A stretch of DNA of 64,000 nt from Rhynchopus sp. YZ270_cl-10 (GCA_964035575.1 OZ037886.1:744001-808000); one strand, 5' to 3'; counted from the stretch's first letter, positions 11,310 to 21,794 are shown. The notes: generated by a model from the sequence alone, not told the origin. Translations and numbers: made by a program.

Positions 11310-11537
11310 CCCTACACGACGGTGATGTACAGTACATTACAAGTGAAGTTACTTGTAACGTTACAAGTGAAAAACCGTTACAAGTGAGTTACAAGTGGGA
11401 TACATGAATTACAGGCAAAATCAGGTTGTAACTGGTGGGTTACAAGTGGGTTACAAGTGAGTTACATGTAACAAAAGTTACATGTAACTCACTTGTAACT
11501 CCACTTGTAACACCCGTTACATCACCGTCGTGTACCA
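11310..11537. repeat. Foldback element built on GTTACAAGTG repeats
   Basis: Ends ACACGACGGTGATGTA (about 11314) and TACATCACCGTCGTGT (about 11520) are exact inverted repeats. Between them the 10-bp unit GTTACAAGTG and its complement occur many times, in both orientations, so that most of the roughly 225 bp is self-complementary. Probably a small non-autonomous element or an expanded palindrome. Confidence 0.75.
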
Positions 11538-11660
11538 CTCTGCCCCCCCGCCCCCCCCACACAGAGATTTCACGGGGGGGCACGCCCCCCCTCAAAATCT
11601 CAAAAAAGCCTGACGGGGGGGCGCGCGCCCCCCCGCCCCCCCTCCAGAAAAAACACTGTC
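11538..11660. repeat. C/G-homopolymer tract cluster
   Basis: Alternating runs of 6-9 C and G with short hairpins (GGGGGGGCACGCCCCCCC and GGGGGGGCGCGCGCCCCCCC). Strong secondary-structure potential on both strands; no gene. Confidence 0.7.
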
Positions 11661-11989
11661 TTTGGGCCATCTCTGATCGTCTCCGTGAGACAGGCAACCG
11701 GCTGTGAGAACTTGTGAGAGCTTACTGAGAACAATAAAAAAATCTCTCCCCGTTCATAGATGTCCCAACCTTAGATGTCTTTTATCTGAAGAGGGTGTGC
11801 AAAGGCACTTTTGGTTGCAAATACAGTGCGCACTGGGCAACTTTACACACAGTTCGCCGGTGCGCAGGGATTACGCAGCTCCCCCAAAAATAAAAAAAGT
11901 ACGTATGGATTTTCAACATAGGCTAGTTGACGTCGCGGACATTTGGGTTTGGGAGGGTTTGAGAGGATTTGGGTGGATTTGGGGGGGTT

Positions 11990-12500
11990 TGAGAGGGTTA
12001 GTAAGGGTAGGGCGGGGTATGGCACGGTTTGGCAGGGTATGGCAGAGTGTGGCACGGTGTGGCACAGTGTGGCATGGTGTGGCACGGTATGGCACGGTAT
12101 GGCACAGTATGGCACAGTATGGCACAGTATGGCACAGTATGGCACAGTATGGCACAGTGTGGCACGGGTATGGCACGGTATGGCACGGTGTGGCACATTG
12201 TGGCACGGTGTGGCATGGTGTGGCAGGGTATGGCACGGTATGGCACAGTGTGGCACGGGTATGGCACGGTGTGGCACGGGTGTGGCACAGTGTGGTGGGT
12301 TTGGCACGGTGTGGCACAGTGTGGCACGGGTATGGCACGGTTTGGGGGGGGGGTTTGGCACGGTATGGCAGGGTATGGCACGGTGTGGCACGGGTATGGC
12401 ACGGTATGGCACCGTTTGGGGGGTTTTTTTGGCACGGTATGGCACGGTTTGGCAGGGTATGGCAGGGTATGGTAGGGTTTGGCAGGGTATGGGACATGAT
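11990..12500. repeat. G-rich minisatellite, GGTATGGCAC-type unit
   Basis: About 500 bp built from 10-11-bp units (GGTATGGCAC, GGTGTGGCAC, AGTATGGCAC, GGGTATGGCAC) with almost no C-to-G symmetry: the plus strand is strongly G- and T-rich. It grades at both ends into GGGAGGGTTTG repeats. Because the units vary in length, open frames pass through in all readings; these are by-products, not genes. The flanks (TCAACATAGGCTAGTTGACG near 11915) resemble those of the G-rich blocks at 13380-13570 and 14820-14905. Confidence 0.85.
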
Positions 12501-12579
12501 TACCCCAAAAAAAAGGCAAACGTGCGGTATGGCCAGGGTTGAAAATCCCGGGCTTCCCCAGCTAGCAAAATTAATTCGA

Positions 12580-12603
12580 AGCCCGGGTTTGTACCCGGGC
12601 TTG
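12580..12603. repeat. CCCGGG palindrome cluster (first)
   Basis: GCCCGGGTTTGTACCCGGGC is an almost perfect palindrome. A similar group of CCCGGG palindromes lies at 13278-13375. The two flank the second family B copy and may mark the edges of a composite repeat. Confidence 0.5.
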
Positions 12604-12724
12604 GTTTTTTTGTGAAAATAATTAAAATACTGGTGTAAAAAAATTTTCTGCAAACCCAGGGTTCAAAAGAGAATTCCGCCCACGAGGGGCTGGCTCGGTC
12701 AGCCCAAAAAAATAATTTCCCCCT

Positions 12725-13025
12725 CCGCAGGGGATATTATAGGTTTTGGGGGTTTTCGCTGAAACTCGGTCGAGCCGGGTCCCCAACCCAGCTCAAGTTG
12801 CCTCCGGCGGAATATGAAAATTCCTCGGTTATCTAATTCAGCACTTCATTGATAGCAATTCGTGCACCAGGCGCGAATTGTCAGTAGCCACAGTACATTT
12901 ATAACAAAGAAAGGGCGGTCATGGCACCCAAAGCGAAGCCACGGTACGCACCATTTCAAAAAATTGAGCTTAAAATTGCAGATTTTTACAGCCAAATTAT
13001 GTGATGGGAAGGGTGGGTTGCAATC
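12725..13025. mobile_element. Dispersed repeat family B, copy 2
   Basis: Direct repeat of 10785-11225 with several deletions (the GGTTCC and second TTTCTGGCG blocks are missing). It ends in a GATGGGAAGGGTG segment that also ends the short third fragment. By eye about 75-80% identical over the aligned parts. Confidence 0.65.
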
Positions 13026-13277
13026 TTGCGCCGCAGGCGCACGGTACGCTACTTTTATTATTTCGCCATGATGCATGCTTTCTTTTCCTTCGGCGTTTGA
13101 CCAATTAAGTCGCGCTCTGGGTGTGGGTAACCCTTGAGTGTAGACGTGTGTGTTTTCTTTACTGACTTTGTTGTTTTCTGTCAACAGAGCTTCGTTTCGG
13201 CGACTGACTACCCCAGGCTGCACCCTGAGGCTACACCCCCGGAGTGGGGTGGGGCAGCCCACCCCAGAAAACTTAAA

Positions 13278-13375
13278 ACCCGGGGAAAACCCAGGCTTAA
13301 GCCCGGGTAAACCCGGCCTTCGAACCCGGGCTTGCTCTGCGCAAAATTAATTAAGCCCGGGTTTTCCCGGGCTTA
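13278..13375. repeat. CCCGGG palindrome cluster (second)
   Basis: Several GCCCGGG/CCCGGGC palindromes, including AAGCCCGGGTTTTCCCGGGC at about 13352. Matches the motif around 12580 and lies directly before the G-rich block at 13380. Confidence 0.5.
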
Positions 13376-13379
13376 CTGC

Positions 13380-13570
13380 CCAAGATTTTCACCGCTGGGT
13401 ATGGCAGGGTATGGTTGGGTATGGTTGGGTATGGTAGGGTATGCGAGGGTTCGGGAGGGTTTTGGAGGGTTTGGGGGCGGTATGGGGGGGTATGGGGGGG
13501 TATGGGACACGATTTTCCAGAAAAATGGACAAATTTCCTAAACCGACCCGTGGCGTCAACTAGCCTACAA
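13380..13570. repeat. G-rich repeat block with conserved 3' tail (family C)
   Basis: GGGTATGGTT-type units followed by a tail GGGACACGATTTTCC, AGAAAAATGGACAAA, CCTAAACCGACCC and GTCAACTAGC. The same order of G-rich units plus tail is seen at 14815-14905; the tail is abbreviated at 12485 and 14375. A short inverted match lies at 11915-11950. It looks like a small dispersed family whose variable part is a minisatellite. Confidence 0.6.
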
Positions 13571-13597
13571 CACGTACAATTCTAAGCAAAAACAATT

Positions 13598-13692
13598 AAA
13601 AAACGAAAGTTTCTGGCGAAGCCACGGTACGCAACATTTCTAAAAATTGCGCTTAAAATTGCTTATTATGTCACGGGAAGGGTGCACTCTCC
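13598..13692. mobile_element. Dispersed repeat family B, 3' fragment
   Basis: AAACGAAAGTTTCTGGCGAA, GCCACGGTACGCAACATTTC and TGTCACGGGAAGGGTG match the ends of copies 1 and 2. Truncated at its 5' side. Confidence 0.55.
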
Positions 13693-13711
13693 TACAAATA
13701 GAATTCTGTAG

Positions 13712-13762
13712 GGGGTAGGTGAGAGGTGGGGGCGGAGCCCCACCCCTCACCTACCCCACCCC
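13712..13762. repeat. Perfect-stem hairpin
   Basis: GGGGTAGGTGAGAGGTGGGG is followed, after a short GCGGAGC loop, by its near-perfect complement CCCACCCCTCACCTACCCC. Non-coding; possibly a remnant of a foldback element. Confidence 0.65.
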
Positions 13763-15030
13763 AGCCCCAATCCAAAACCCAAATTACCTACGTATGGACA
13801 CGTATGGATTCCACCTTTTCAAAAACAATTCACGTATGGATTTCCATACGTTCCACACGTGGAGCGTAATCCCTGCCGGTGCGCTATCGCGCGCCGCTCA
13901 CGTCAACGTCATAAAACCGGCTGGTGCCTATATGAACTGGCTTGAAAAGTGGTGTTTTTGGGTCTCACACGGGTGTGGGCCATACCCCAGCCCTACCCCA
14001 ACCCACATAGTCGGGTATGGGCCCAAACAACCACCCAAAAAGGCGAAATTCCCGGTTTTTGATGAAAAAACGCCTGTTTTGCCGTAGAATCCTGAACGAA
14101 CGCATGTTTTTAAGGCATTTCCCACCAACTCCCGACACGAAAAATAGGAATTAAAAATACCCAATGCCGAAAAAATCACACTTTGAATTTTTAGTGGACC
14201 CCACCTGTGGGCGTAGGGGCTAAGGGGGGCGTTAGCGCGAAGGGGGATAGAGTGGCAACAACCTTAAAAGCCTAACCCTTTAGGAACTTTTGACTACCAC
14301 AGATTACATGTTGCCAGATATACGGCAATAAGAAAACGTGCCGATTAGGGGAGGGTCGGGAGGGCTTGGGAGAGTTTGGGACATGGCTTCACAAAGAAAA
14401 AAAAGAGAAAAACAAAAGTCAACCCGGGGGTCCTTTCGTGGCACTTCCTCCAGAAACCCTGTGAAGGTCTTGGCCTGAGGGTAAAAAGTGCTGGGATGGC
14501 TAACCCTGGGAAACGAAGGTGGTCACACACTGTGGAGGTACACACCCGATCCCCAATGAGTCAACACTACACCTAGGTGCCGGCCTATTACTCGTCTAGT
14601 CTAGTAGGCAAGGGGAAGTACAGACACCACCGCAGCCAGGACACCTCCCTGAGGCTCTTTACAATGATGAGAATATTAACCAAAACCCCACACCAAGTGT
14701 GACTCTCACTCACACCTCTGGCGGACGCACTTCGGCACGTGCCTGTAAGGGCTGCCCTGATTGATCTTCCCAGTAACTAGCGAATGCTGCCTGAGTATAA
14801 AAAAGTCGAGCGCCTAGTTCGGGAGGGGTTTTGGGAGGGTTTGGGACACGATTTCCCAGAAAAATAGACAAACTTCGTAAACCGACCCATGCCATCAACT
14901 AGCACATTTGTACACACAAAGAGTACCCCCCACCACCCCACTCCGAAGACCAACTTTGCCGAAAAATTAGCCTCACCTCACATGATCATGAGCCCTGTGC
15001 TCCACCCACCCCCACTACACTCAGCCTCAC
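13763..15030. other. Non-coding repeat debris
   Basis: Contains the second family C block (14815-14905), a G-rich run at 14345-14375 and A-rich stretches. Short repeats of CGTATGGA occur at 13790-13850. No supported gene. Confidence 0.4.
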
Positions 15031-15031
15031 C

Positions 15032-15352
15032 TCAACTCCGCACTTGAAGCGTGCCTGATGCTCCGGCGTCGGTTACAGGGTACGCGCTAATGTATGCTCC
15101 CCCCCACAGTAGCCAATTCTCCTTACCCGACACATCTCCAACCACACCTTCCCCCAACAAACCCACTACCAGCCTGTCGGAAGGCTGAAGACCCTCGTGA
15201 AACGGACACATGTCAAGATTGTGAGCCGTCACTGAGTGCCAACTAAGTAGATTATTCGTCCCATAAAGCAGAGTCCCGTAAGTGCAACCATCAAGTCTCA
15301 AAGCTCTATCCCAACCCCAAGTTTCCCGCATTCCCCTGTGCATAATCCTCAC
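15032..15352 (-). pseudogene. Coding-like fragment of unknown protein
   Basis: The minus strand is open for 106 codons with a protein-like sequence (ALRLDGCTYGTLLYGTNNL, WHSVTAHNLDMCPFHEGL, then GLLGEGVVGDVSGKENW). The ACCCGACACATCTCCAACCA segment at about 15126 is also present at 5216 in family A copy 1, so this may be another part of that family. The protein is not recognised. The open frame has no confirmed start. Confidence 0.4.
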
Positions 15353-15484
15353 TCCAGAGGGTACACAATATCACGGGTACTGTGAGCGCACAAAAGACCG
15401 CTACCCACAGTAGAACGCTGCCCACCCCATCAAAAAACCACAAGGAGAAAGGGGGAGCTGTGGTGGACCCCGATGTGTCAGTGC

Positions 15485-15625
15485 TGTACGGTCGGCATGC
15501 AATAGGTGGTATCGAAACTACAATCACTTCTGCTCACTCGACGATCTGACACGCAGAACGGAGCACAGAAACGTTGAAGTTAAACCACTGCATATTTTGC
15601 TGGCAAATAAAAATTGCAAAAGCCT
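15485..15625 (+). pseudogene. Dispersed protein fragment, family D, copy 1
   Basis: One plus-strand frame encodes NYNHFCSLDDLTRRTEHRN followed by VEVKPLHILLANK. Nearly the same DNA, about 115 bp and above 90% identical by eye, lies in reverse orientation at about 50395-50525, where the peptide continues VEVKPMHIVMSNK. The protein family is not recognised. The matching coding frame in two places suggests a mobile or multicopy gene. Confidence 0.5.
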
Positions 15626-15869
15626 TGTCCCATTGGGATGAAGGGGGTGTCGGTATTGTAAATACGGCTGTGTGCTACAAAGGGACCACTCACGTAATGG
15701 ATGACATCGGCGATTTCCCCATTCCAATAACATGACCTACCCACCCATACCCGCAATAAAGTACATATCTGCCTGCCACTGCTTCCGTCGACGGGCTCAT
15801 ATGTTCCTGAGCAAACCCCGCCCCCCTGCCTCCCAAAAAAAAAAAAAAATAGGGGGGCTTCATTACATT

Positions 15870-16060
15870 TACCACAAAAAGTGAAGTTAATGAGCACCTC
15901 CGACTAACCCACGTACGATGCCAGCCCCGGATGAAAGCACAAGTGCCCTGCGGCCAACAACTAAAAAAAAAAGGGGGGGGGGTTGAGTTGAAAAATAGCC
16001 CGCCCGTGACAGTGCACCTTGGTACATGACCGGATGTACCGTGGTGTGCCCCAACCCTGC
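15870..16060 (-). mobile_element. Dispersed repeat family A, copy 4 (5' part of the shared segment)
   Basis: Contains CACCTCCGACTAACCCACGT, ACGATGCCAGCC, GGATGAAAGCACAAGTGCCC and TGCGGCCAACAACT, as in copies 1 and 3, after which the sequence diverges at an A/G-run. Confidence 0.5.
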
Positions 16061-16399
16061 AGTCTTACATCCGTTTCGTGGTTTACATCTGATATGTGCT
16101 CCTCCCGCTTCCACTCATCAGTCAGATGAACGGGGATCATTGCGCACAGGGTAATTAGGCCTGAGTGATGTGGGGCCCTAACTCTCAACAAACATGTCCC
16201 TCACCACTTCACCAGTTGTAGAACTGATGCCTGCCTTGGGAACAGGAGCACACAAGTGTGCATGGGGTTTAACATGTGTGCAACACTACCTATCGTTTGA
16301 TAACAACCTTCGGATTCCCAACACACTCACTTCTGCAACACATCACAGTCACAATCTTGCTCCCAACACAAGTAGACAGGTGAGATGTAAGAGCGAACC

Positions 16400-16600
16400 A
16401 TGGGAAGTAAAACGCCAGTCAAGACTCCTGATGAGAGTAAACAGACCGACAACTTTTTATCCTCATTTCGTTCCCCCTTCACATTGTCACCAGGTCTCAC
16501 CTTCAAGGCATGTCAGACAACACAGCACAAACGCCAGAATCTCTGTCACTCAAACAACCATTGTGAAGGGGGAGGGGAAGGAAGGAAGGGGAAGGGTTGA
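16400..16600 (+). CDS. Doubtful short open frame
   Basis: An ATG-initiated 66-codon frame. Its first half (MGSKTPVKTPDESKQTDNF) has the look of real protein. In the second half a different frame (MSDNTAQTPESLSLKQPL) looks more protein-like, so this could be a frame-shifted remnant or two small exons. There is no homology I can name and no clear splice sites of the GTAT type. Confidence 0.2.
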   Translation: MGSKTPVKTPDESKQTDNFLSSFRSPFTLSPGLTFKACQTTQHKRQNLCHSNNHCEGGGEGRKGKG

Positions 16601-16604
16601 TTAA

Positions 16605-17225
16605 ATGCTTGTAAAACGAAAAAATGGTTGGTTCTCTCTGTATTGCTTTGGCTTTTGTTTTTTTGCCGAAAAAAGCATTTTAGTTAGATGTTTACTGCAA
16701 AAGATAAGGACAAGCAAGATTGCTTTAAACTTTGCTGAGTACTAGACTTATTATCTTCTGTCTCTTTTGGCTAACGCTCCTTTGTGGAAACAAGAAAAAA
16801 AGGGAGGGGTGAAAAAGTTAATTTCTGGTTTCGGTGGTCTGCTCCTTGACCAGGATTCAGCCCTGTGACCGCGCTCATCAGAAGGAGCCAGGGCTATTGT
16901 GGGGTGGGGTTGGGGAAGGGGAAGGGTAAGGGTAAAGGTAAAAAGTATCATAGCAAATGAACAAAGGGCGCAATGAATAGACTCATGCTGTTGATAGGAG
17001 GGCAGAAGGCAGGGAACACAAGTCAGGCTCTCAAACAAGAAGCCGCCACTATGCTTGACTGGCTCAACAACAAAATTGATGCAGATCCTTGATGAACAGC
17101 ACAAGAAGTAAACTCATATTCTGTTTGGTTATACATACAATGCAACGGCCTCGCCAACTTATAGACAACAAAGTCGCCAGGTTTTAATGAGAGTTGCTAT
17201 TTTTGCAGGGAAGGGGGCAAGCTAT
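16605..17225. other. Non-coding spacer
   Basis: No supported gene. A GGGTAAGGGTAAAGGTAAAA-like run at about 16920-16945 resembles degenerate telomere-type sequence but is too short to interpret. Near 17136 the motif CATACAATGCAACGGCCTCG matches the inner ends of the 18614-20087 element, hinting at a solo fragment of that element. Confidence 0.4.
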
Positions 17226-17227
17226 CT

Positions 17228-17259
17228 TCTCCCTATTGGAAGGCCTTCCAATAGGGAGA
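17228..17259. repeat. 32-bp perfect palindrome
   Basis: TCTCCCTATTGGAAGG is followed immediately by its exact reverse complement, with no loop. It lies just upstream of the hAT remnant and could be a trace of an excision or a small foldback element. Confidence 0.85.
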
Positions 17260-17297
17260 CACCTTGGGTGTTTAGGATAAAGAAAACGGAGTAAAGG

Positions 17298-20215
17298 GGT
17301 GGACCTATTATACAGGTTTTATAGGTCCACGATTTGGGCTAAATTTAATTATTATTCAAAAAAACTGTGGGATTTTTTTTATTATTTTTTTTTTTACAAT
17401 GAATCAAGCAGCAGTGAAAATATGCAAAAGCCGGCAGCAAAGCAGGGAAAGTTTACACCGAAACCTGCCCCCAAGCAAGGACGGAAGAGGGGTGGGCAAG
17501 CGGCCGAATGGGCAGGGGTGATCATAGAGGCTGGGCACCCTGTGAACCTGAAGGTGAAGTGCCAGTGATGCGGGCACACCTTCACGGGGGATCACTTCAA
17601 CAGTGGTGGTAGCGTGAGAGAGTGTGCTGGGCTCACTGACGTCAGTCAAAACCGAAGAGTACGAACAGTGGCTTGGAGCGCTCAAGGACGAGAGGAAGGA
17701 GATCAAGCGGGCGAAGACGGCAACCAGTGCAGACAGAACTGTGGCACGGGGACCCTTGGACGCCTTCGTAGTGAAAGTGGTGGGCGCAGGCGACGCCTGC
17801 AACAGCATCGCGGACTGGGTGTACACGACCGGACAACCGTTGAACACAACGAGCACACAGCACTTCAAGGACGATGACAGACACTATGTGCAAACTCCCC
17901 CACAAGCTGAATACAAGGTCCCGGACAGAGGAGAAAAAAACTCTCAGTGCGAGTGCTGCTTGACGATGCACACCAAAACATGAGAAGCACGATGCGGCGC
18001 ACCCAAGCCCCGCTGCGATACACGATAGGGTTAGATGGCTGGACCTCAAAATAGAAACTACGGATATGAATAATTTTGTTTGATTATAGACTACTATCAC
18101 TAGATAATATCCACGGTTTTTCTTCACAGGATCTTAAAAAGAGGATATGAATAAAAAGAAAACAACGAAAAACAACTGTTTCGTTTATCGCGGGTCCAAT
18201 TTTCTTGTATCGACAAAAGAGGATGCAGCTGGATAGCAAAAACCGTGGATCCTGGAAATGTCCCAAAAACAAAGGAATGGGTTGCAACACAAATGGCAGA
18301 AGCGGTGGAAAACGTGATCCAGAAGAGGCTTCCTGAAGCTGAGCAAGCCGCCGCCTTGTCGGAATTTATCAGTTTCAAAACTGAAAGTTTCCAGTGAATG
18401 TCCGAGCAGACGAGGGAAACCTGCGCCGGATTCAAGTGGTTGCAGAAGTTTGGATTCGTTCGGTTCCCAGCATTGGCAGGCGTTGCAGTTCAGCTTCTGT
18501 CCCCCAACGCAAGTGCAAACGAAAGACATTGGTCGCATACCAGCATGTAATCGACGATAGGAGGCCAAAAATCAGATGGGGGTGCGTGCTGTAAAACGCG
18601 TCGAATTGTATTAAACCCCCCCTCTGCATAATATTAAATTAATAATACGAGTTATATTTAATAATACGAATATTATTTACATACAATGCAACGAGGCCGG
18701 GTACGCCTGAAAATACTCGTATCTGGAAAATATATCTGAGGCGTGCCTGAGGCGTCACTGAGGCGTGCCTGAGGCGTACTCGGGATTAGTTACGTTTAAG
18801 TACGCCTCAGGCACGCCTGAGTATATATCAACGCATACTTGCGTTTCAGGCGCCTGGTGTGTATTTCCCCCCCGCAAAAAGGGCCTCTGATGCATTTCCG
18901 GAGCGATCTGAAAAAATTCCGGGGTCGGACAATTTTTTTAGCAAAAAATGCGTGACTTTAAGTTTGTACCAAAACCAGGGGAAAGTATACCCGATTTCAT
19001 ATTTCTGCTGATATATAAAATTATTACGCACAGGTCATCACGTTTCTAAGGCATGCCATGTATTTCCTCCGCCCCCTGAAATGTGCTGAAATCAACTTTC
19101 GGTGTCCTGCTGAGAAAATTGCGGGGTCGCAAGATATTTTTAGTGGAAAAATATCATGGTTACTGCTTACAGTAAACTGCCTCCTAAAAAGAGGCTTCGC
19201 AGAAGATGAGTCATACCTCGGGTATAAAAAAGTATAAAAAAGTCCTTTGGCCACCCCATAGTTGTACTAAAAATAGAGCTGTGGTCTGTGGATCAAGGAG
19301 GCCTGTGTAAAATTCTGGGATCTCGATGGGATCTCTCTAGTGTTAGAGGGTCCAGCCTTGTATGAGCCTCTTCCGTCTTGCATCAAGTTGGGCCCCGAAG
19401 GGACCCAGTCGAAAAGCACCCCCGAGATTTGTTTACAATGATTCTTGAATCAATGAAATACCCGAAGGTACCACCAAAATATATATCATCAGCACCAAAG
19501 CTTAGCGAACCCTTTTCATTTTTTCGACTCGCTCGGCCCAGAGGCACATTTTTCATCGTGCGACCCCGCATTTGAAAGATTTTGCTACGTCTGAATCGAA
19601 AGCCACAAAATTTGGGGGTAAATACTTTTTTGTTCATGACCAAAATGCTGGTAAGAAATATAAATATACCCAGGCGTGCCTGAGGCGTACTTAAACGTAA
19701 CTAATCCCGAGTACGCCTCAGGCACGCCTGAGTATTTATTTTCAGGCCTTGGCGAGGCCGACTCGGCCTCGTTGCATTGTATGTATTTAATAATACGAAA
19801 ATGGGTGCTTATATTTAATAATACGAGAACGCCCAGCCAAAATGCTTTTTTTCTTCGCGAAATAAAAAATGCTCCCCGTCTTGGCTGGGGCTTCGTGCAT
19901 GTTTTGTTCACAAACACAGGGGGAAAAGCAAATAAAAAAATAAAAAATGCGCTATTTAATAATACGAATATGTGAATAATATGACTTATATTGAATAATA
20001 TGAGTAATATTGAACAATACGCGCTATATTTAATAATACGAGATAATTAATAATACGAGTAATTTAATATTATGCAGAGGGGGGGTTTATAATGCACGCA
20101 ACTTCAAAGTTTCCCAGCTGCACAAAGTACTTCGAGTGTCATGAGGTACTCGCGGCTTCCGAAAACTTGGAGAACCAGGAGCTCCTGCAGAAAGCTTATA
20201 ACATCATTCTCTCCC
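17298..20215 (+). mobile_element. Decayed hAT-superfamily DNA transposon, split by a younger element
   Basis: Plus-strand remnants appear in hAT order. A basic N-terminus with a BED-type zinc-finger start (VNLKVKC, then CGHTFTG...H at about 17545-17600) is interrupted by a TGA between the cysteines. Next comes a DUF659-like segment (IADWVYTTGQPLN, HFKDDDRHYVQTPP, KVPDR; 17810-17930) and the DGWTSK motif (about 18030). Then follow VPKTKEWVATQMAEAVENV and LSEFISFKTESF (18260-18395), and the C-terminal dimerisation domain (GVAVQLLSPNASANERHWS, about 18475-18535). The piece continues after the inserted element at 20090. Several stops and frame changes are present, and the region between the DUF659-like part and the dimerisation domain is shortened, so it cannot make transposase. 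GTGGACCTAT/ATAGGTCCAC at 17299-17333 may be part of its left end; the right end is not defined. Confidence 0.75.
18614..20087. mobile_element. TIR element with TA target duplication, nested in the hAT frame
   Basis: The element starts AACCCCCCCTCTGCATAATA and ends with the exact complement, with TA on each side (18612-18613 and 20088-20089). TIRs are about 27 bp exact, continuing as degenerate AATAATACGA repeats. A second, inner inverted pair includes CATACAATGCAACGAGGCC (18681) against its complement (about 19768). Next to it are self-complementary arms of GCCTCAGGCACGCCTGAG type (about 18730-18832 and 19672-19735). Taking out the element plus one TA rejoins the hAT frame as LYYNARNFK, which fixes the borders and the target duplication. 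TA duplication points to a Tc1/mariner-like mover; no transposase is encoded, so it is non-autonomous. Internally, 18850-18960 and 19045-19160 look like a diverged tandem duplication. Confidence 0.85.
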
Positions 20216-20219
20216 CTCA

Positions 20220-21160
20220 CCTATGTGTTTTTTTCTGTGCATTCGCCTCTGCGTGAGGACTTCACTGTGGTCTGTAAGGGAACGTATAAAAACTTACTCT
20301 AAAGGTATATGGGGGTCGACCTTTCCTCCAGAATGTGTAATGTATCTGTATCTAAACCTCCTCATCAACAGCCAGGTACTCGATGGTCTGTTTGGGGATG
20401 CATTTCCGATAACGCATGCAGACAGAAAAGAGAGTCACAGTCAGTTTTCGTACGCAAAACAAAGTTGACTTTAATTCGTGGTTCTTTTCTGACGCGATAC
20501 GTCCCACTCCCTCCTCCACCCCTCAGCTACATGAACTGCGAACACAGGGATAAAAATCTCTACTACATAGTGCCCTGTTGGGTCACTCTCCCAGAGTCTC
20601 CAATTTGCGCGGAACAACAACTCGATCAGTAAAACAGGTAGGACTGTTGGTTGGAAATAGGTACACATTTAGAGCAAGGAGGGGGAGTGGATTAGCCGCG
20701 GTGGAAAACTGGTGGTAAAGTAGTAGAAACTGGGGGGGAGGGACATCTCTAAACATTGTGTTATGACAAAGAGCTAACAGAGAAAGACGTTGTCCAACAA
20801 TTGTCTACACAAAGAAAAAACTATAATTCTAGGAGGGTGTCTAAAAAGGTCAAAAACGGAAAAAACGGAAAAAACGGTAGAAAAATTTGGGGTGTTTTTG
20901 ACCAAAAAAAGAGTGAGGGGAGTTGGGTCCAGTCATAGGGGAGTATAGCAATTTTTAAAAAATTCTACCAAAAATGCACAGCATTTTTCAAGCACATAGG
21001 CAGATTTTCGCTTTTTTATAAAAAATTGAGGAAACCGAAATATCCCACTGTAGCTGTCTTCCCTCAGAGGTCGGAGCCCAAAATAGGCCGTTCTTCCTGC
21101 GGAAAGTAGTGCGCACACTGTCCATATCTTCGAAGATGAACCGTTTCGGCTCGCAGAACA
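20220..21160. other. Non-coding DNA
   Basis: No gene supported. Contains GAAAAAACGG triplications near 20860 and AT-rich stretches. Open frames here are short and compositionally random. Confidence 0.35.
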
Positions 21161-21790
21161 CCTCAAATTACTTGCAGCTTGCGAGTCTCCGTGTTCTTGA
21201 AGGGTGGGGCGTAGAGGGAGAAGGCAGCGATCACATTGAGCGGAGGGCGTCGAAAAAGTCTATGTGAGCCGCGCGACTGTTCACGATGCCAGTGAAGAAG
21301 TCTTTCGGGAATCCTTGCCGGAAGGGCGTACGACCGTGGGTGAGACACCTGAGGAGTACTGGAGCACCCTCCGCTTGATGGCAGACGGCGTATGTCCTGG
21401 CGCAGACGCTTGGGGCTCACACACCCTCGGTGCTACAGGATCTTGAGGGTTTGACGCACTGTTGGCTGCGTGCTCGGTGGGTCACAAGAAGAGGTTGAAG
21501 CTTGTAGACACCAGCACGGCACGAGTCAAGTCACAAAGAGCTAGGAGAACTGACGTGCGGTGGGGAAGGTTCCCTCCGACCGTCCGGACTTGGCGGTCTG
21601 CACCCCCATCCTCGTCAAGAATTGGCTAGAGCACATGGCACCCAGAGCAGTGACCGGTCCGACGCTCGCACGTGAGCGTCGCTCCTCCGGAAGCTGGTAG
21701 TGGCCCAAGTCCACACGGACTAGAGGCCGCCGATGAGCAGGAAACTGCAGGAGGGCATGCCACAAGGGCTAACGAAACCATGGTACTGGG
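21160..21790 (+). pseudogene. GC-rich coding-like fragment, unknown
   Basis: A sudden rise in GC. One plus frame around 21243-21443 reads VSRATVHDASEEVF, then LPEGRTTVGETPEEYWSTL and MADGVCPGADAWGSHTL, without an ATG. Downstream frames are broken by stops. The composition and sense suggest a remnant of a protein gene, host or transposon. I do not recognise the family. Confidence 0.3.
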
Positions 21791-21794
21791 CCTA

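Noticed and set aside
11704-12653. Long open frames on both strands (up to 303 codons)
   Set aside because: They are readings of the GGTATGGCAC minisatellite in every frame; no non-repetitive protein sequence.
16745-16785. U2 snRNA-like TTTTGGCTAA
   Set aside because: Only ten bases agree; the following positions do not match U2.
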